NCBI GenBank assembly: GCA_014189895.1
Contig: BJFQ01000012.1
Location: 1-36,468 of the forward strand
Source: Acidobacteriota bacterium
GTDB taxonomy: Bacteria > Acidobacteriota > Holophagae > Holophagales > Holophagaceae
Length of the DNA stretch: 36,468 nt
Direction of reading: 5' to 3'
In this document: positions 34,374 to 36,468 of the stretch, in pieces
Position numbering within the stretch: position 1 is the stretch's first letter
How the letters are laid out: the number at the start of each line of letters is the position of its first letter
Position numbers and translations under genes: made by a program
The notes under the pieces: model-generated
The model's database searches: none
Told to the model about the DNA's origin: nothing
The model's input: only the letters and a program-made list of their open reading frames with translations

Positions 34374-34395
34374 CCTAAATATTGAGGAACAATCC

Positions 34396-34740
34396 GTGTC
34401 GAGTCGCCAAGCTAAATTACAATTCGAAGTTGACTGCAAAGTTTTGCTTGAAATTCACGCGAATCCAGAAACTACCCAGCGTCATTTATCTGGAAAAGTC
34501 GGGATTAGCTTGGGTGCCGTCAACTATTGCTTGGCAGCCCTTGTCGACAAAGGTTTATTGAAAGTTCAGAATTTTAAAAAGAGCAAAAATAAATTGGGAT
34601 ATATCTATACCCTGACCCCCAAGGGAATCGCCAAGAAAACAGTCATGACCAAAGAGTTTCTCAAACTTAAACTCGCTGAATACGAAGCCTTAAAAATTGA
34701 AATTGAAGTACTTAAGCGAATGGTGGCTGAAAATAGTTAG
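34396..34740 (+). CDS. MarR-family EPS-associated transcriptional regulator
   Basis: A 114-residue winged-helix protein of the small group found at exopolysaccharide/exosortase loci. The HTH is TTQRHLSGKVGISLGAVNYCLAALVDKGLLKVQNFK, followed by the wing (NKLGYIYTLTPKGIAKK) and a C-terminal coiled-coil helix (KEFLKLKLAEYEALKIEIEVLKRMV) for dimerisation. GTG start with GAGGA upstream. In other genomes this family opens polysaccharide biosynthesis clusters, but here a photolyase follows. The region to its left is AT-rich, which may mark a locus boundary. Confidence 0.85.
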   Translation: MSSRQAKLQFEVDCKVLLEIHANPETTQRHLSGKVGISLGAVNYCLAALVDKGLLKVQNFKKSKNKLGYIYTLTPKGIAKKTVMTKEFLKLKLAEYEALKIEIEVLKRMVAENS

Positions 34741-34750
34741 CAACGATCCC

Positions 34751-34774
34751 ACCTAAGACTTCCCCCTAGGTTTT
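34751..34774 (+). terminator. Weak terminator-like hairpin after the MarR gene
   Basis: ACCTA pairs with TAGGT around the loop AGACTTCCCCC, followed by a T4 run, 10 bases after the MarR stop. The stem is short. The 12 bases AAGACTTCCCCC also occur in the hairpin at 27498-27528. Confidence 0.35.
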
Positions 34775-34817
34775 AAGACACACAATTGTAATAATCAAGA
34801 CTCGGGCAAGTACTCCT

Positions 34818-34877
34818 GTGAAATACCCCCAAGAACCGGAAGAGTTGGTTAAGCTGATGAATCTATGCGTCCTCTAA
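34818..34877 (+). other. Short upstream ORF overlapping the photolyase start
   Basis: A GTG-initiated 19-codon frame (VKYPQEPEELVKLMNLCVL, GTG read as Met if used) runs into the photolyase gene and stops 13 bases inside it in another frame. The photolyase ATG has no Shine-Dalgarno sequence of its own, so re-initiation after this ORF is conceivable. Its real use is unproven. Confidence 0.25.
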
Positions 34878-36436
34878 GGCACTTAGTCCTAGTACTAGGC
34901 GATCAACTTGACCTCGAAGCTTCAGCCTTTGATGGGTTTGATGACCAACGCGACGCCGTATGGATGGCGGAAGCCGACGAGGAATCTAACCACGTTTGGT
35001 CGAGCAAGCAACGAATTGCTGTTTTTCTATGTGCTATGAGGCACTTTGCTGAATCCCTGAAGAAAGCAAACCGACCACTTCACTACCACCGCCTTGACGA
35101 CAAGAGTGCCACCGCTCACTTAATGAGCCTTGGAGCTAAACTTCACGCCGATCTCCTCGTGCTGAAACCCCAGCGCGTCATAATGACGAGGCCGGGTGAC
35201 TGGCGCGTGCTTCAGCAATTGAAAACGGTGGTCGAAGAACAAGCGCTCACCTTAGAGATTCGCGAGGACCGGCATTTCTTTTCAACGGTGGAGGAGTTCA
35301 TCACGTATGCCAAAGGACGCAAGTCCCTGAGGCTCGAGTACTTTTACCGAGAACAACGTCTACGCCACCATATTCTGATGAAGAACGGCGAGCCTGAAGG
35401 CGGTCGATGGAACTTCGATGAGGATAATCGGAAAACATTTGGGGCAAAAGGCCCTGGAAAACTTCCCACTCGGACTACCTTCGAGCCAGATCCTCTTTCA
35501 CGCGAGGTCCTCACGCTGGTTAACACGCGTTTTAAGGATCACCCCGGTACGCTCGATAGCTTCGCATGGCCCGTCACCCGGTCTCAGGCGCTTAAGGCCC
35601 TACGGATTTTCGTGAAGGAACGTTTGGGACTATTTGGATCTTATGAAGATGCTATGTGGCCCGGTGAGCCTTGGCTCTATCACTCGCAACTATCATCGGC
35701 GTTGAATCTCAAACTCATCAGTGCACGCGAAGTTGTTGAAGCTGTAGAGGGAGCTTACCGATCGGGGCTTGTTTCGATCCAAAGTGCGGAAGGCTTCATT
35801 CGGCAGGTGCTAGGGTGGCGAGAATATGTTCGGGGCATTTATTGGATGAATATGCCTGACTACGCACACCTCAACGCCTTGGACGCCCAAGCAAATCTCC
35901 CCGAGTGGTTCTGGACGGGTCAGACGGATATGGCCTGTCTTCGTGAGGCCCTGACGCAAACACTGGCTCACGGTTACGCGCATCACATTCAGCGCTTAAT
36001 GGTCACGGGACTCTACGCGCTCTTGTTAGGGGTTCAGCCTCAACAAGTTCACACATGGTACCTAGCCGTTTATGTGGATGCTGTCGAGTGGGTCGAGTTA
36101 CCAAATACGCTGGGCATGAGTCAATATGGCGATGGGGGACTCATGGCAAGTAAACCCTATGTAGCAACGGGGAAGTATATTCAGCGTATGGGAGGCCCCT
36201 GCAAAGGCTGTCGCTATGACCCCGAGTTAAAAGTGGGCGAACGGGCCTGTCCTTACACGACGCTTTATTGGGATTTCTTAATGCGTCATGAGTCGTTACT
36301 CAGCAAGAACCCGCGCATGGGCCTTCAGGTCAAAAATTTAGCACGCATGACCGATAGTCAAAAAACAGCCGTTATTATGCGGGCGGATGAGATACGTCAA
36401 GGGAAAGTAGGAATCATTGAGACTAAGAAGAGTTAA
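34865..36436 (+). CDS. Iron-sulfur bacterial cryptochrome/(6-4) photolyase (PhrB/CryB group)
   Basis: Photolyase-related flavoprotein of 523 residues, expected to repair UV (6-4) lesions with FAD, an antenna chromophore and a [4Fe-4S] cluster. The N-terminus RHLVLVLGDQLD and the C-terminal segment WVELPNTLGMSQYGDGG are family signatures. Four cysteines (about 358, 446, 449, 462) in DMAC, GPCKGC and RACPY have exactly the spacing of the cluster ligands in Agrobacterium PhrB (87, 2 and 12 residues between). The FAD-binding QVLGWREYVRGIYW and the HAHHIQRLMV-like GYAHHIQRLMVTG are also present. Promoter not obvious. The window ends 32 bases after its stop. Confidence 0.93.
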   Translation: MRPLRHLVLVLGDQLDLEASAFDGFDDQRDAVWMAEADEESNHVWSSKQRIAVFLCAMRHFAESLKKANRPLHYHRLDDKSATAHLMSLGAKLHADLLVLKPQRVIMTRPGDWRVLQQLKTVVEEQALTLEIREDRHFFSTVEEFITYAKGRKSLRLEYFYREQRLRHHILMKNGEPEGGRWNFDEDNRKTFGAKGPGKLPTRTTFEPDPLSREVLTLVNTRFKDHPGTLDSFAWPVTRSQALKALRIFVKERLGLFGSYEDAMWPGEPWLYHSQLSSALNLKLISAREVVEAVEGAYRSGLVSIQSAEGFIRQVLGWREYVRGIYWMNMPDYAHLNALDAQANLPEWFWTGQTDMACLREALTQTLAHGYAHHIQRLMVTGLYALLLGVQPQQVHTWYLAVYVDAVEWVELPNTLGMSQYGDGGLMASKPYVATGKYIQRMGGPCKGCRYDPELKVGERACPYTTLYWDFLMRHESLLSKNPRMGLQVKNLARMTDSQKTAVIMRADEIRQGKVGIIETKKS

Positions 36437-36468
36437 AAGTAATTTCCCTTTAATACAAAGAGTGAGGG

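Noticed and set aside
1-36468. CRISPR arrays, transposases, phage genes or toxin-antitoxin pairs
   Set aside because: I saw no regularly spaced repeats, transposase or integrase motifs, or terminal inverted repeats, and MazG here is the pyrophosphohydrolase without mazE/mazF.

Overview
The window reads as a compact, mostly housekeeping chromosomal segment from a diderm (Gram-negative-type) bacterium. Evidence for an outer membrane includes an LptE-like lipoprotein, several lipobox proteins, a MipA/OmpV-type beta-barrel, a periplasmic Spy/CpxP-like protein and a RodZ-type protein. Base composition is roughly balanced GC by eye, except for the first 1 kb and the leader near 34.2-34.4 kb, which are AT-richer. 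I cannot place the phylum. A FadN-type beta-oxidation enzyme, a two-subunit class I fumarase and a futalosine-hydrolase-like protein would fit several non-proteobacterial diderms (for example Acidobacteriota), but that is a guess.

Layout. 0-1 kb: two lipoproteins on the minus strand. 1.2-3.3 kb: a PBP4-type D-Ala-D-Ala carboxypeptidase and an EamA-family exporter. 3.3-6.3 kb: a minus-strand ABC importer pair (ATPase and double permease) with no binding protein. 6.6-10.1 kb: thiolase and FadN-like beta-oxidation genes. 10.1-10.2 kb: tRNA-Leu(UAA). 10.3-13.0 kb: PcrA helicase and an SRPBCC protein. 13.0-15.5 kb (minus): tsaD-gatC-anmK. 15.5-18.6 kb: priA and rsmA, closed by a perfect bidirectional terminator. 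18.6-20.4 kb (minus): ECF sigma factor, zinc-finger anti-sigma and Spy-like protein. 20.6-25.1 kb: hpt-lptE-holA, then the fumarase subunits and prmC. 25.1-27.5 kb: MipA-like porin, nucleoside hydrolase, rnhA and moaE. 27.5-30.5 kb: DUF1292 protein, MazG and a very large AroD-AroE-RodZ fusion. 30.5-32.2 kb (minus): SDR-type protein and metallo-beta-lactamase-fold hydrolase. 32.2-34.1 kb: tag, DUF6370 protein and a Tat-exported glycosylasparaginase. 34.4-36.4 kb: EPS-type MarR regulator and an iron-sulfur photolyase.

Most of the window is DNA/RNA maintenance (PcrA, PriA, HolA, RNase HI, Tag, photolyase, TsaD, RsmA, GatC, PrmC), envelope work (DacB, AnmK, LptE, RodZ domain, MipA) and central metabolism (beta-oxidation, fumarase, Hpt, MoaE, shikimate pathway). 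Genes are tightly packed. Within operons starts and stops overlap (ATGA, GTGA, TAATG), and convergent genes commonly overlap at their stop codons. No stretch of more than 300 bases lacks a gene. The longest gaps are 967-1234, 6327-6585 and 34136-34395.

The most notable object is the single 708-residue reading frame at 28344-30470. It joins a type I dehydroquinase-like domain, a shikimate dehydrogenase domain and a complete RodZ-like module (HTH, one membrane segment, proline-rich linker, DUF4115-like tail). Several catalytic or substrate-binding positions in the enzyme part look altered. A second theme is that several SD-less genes carry a -10-like hexamer only 6-10 bases before the start codon, which suggests leaderless mRNAs.
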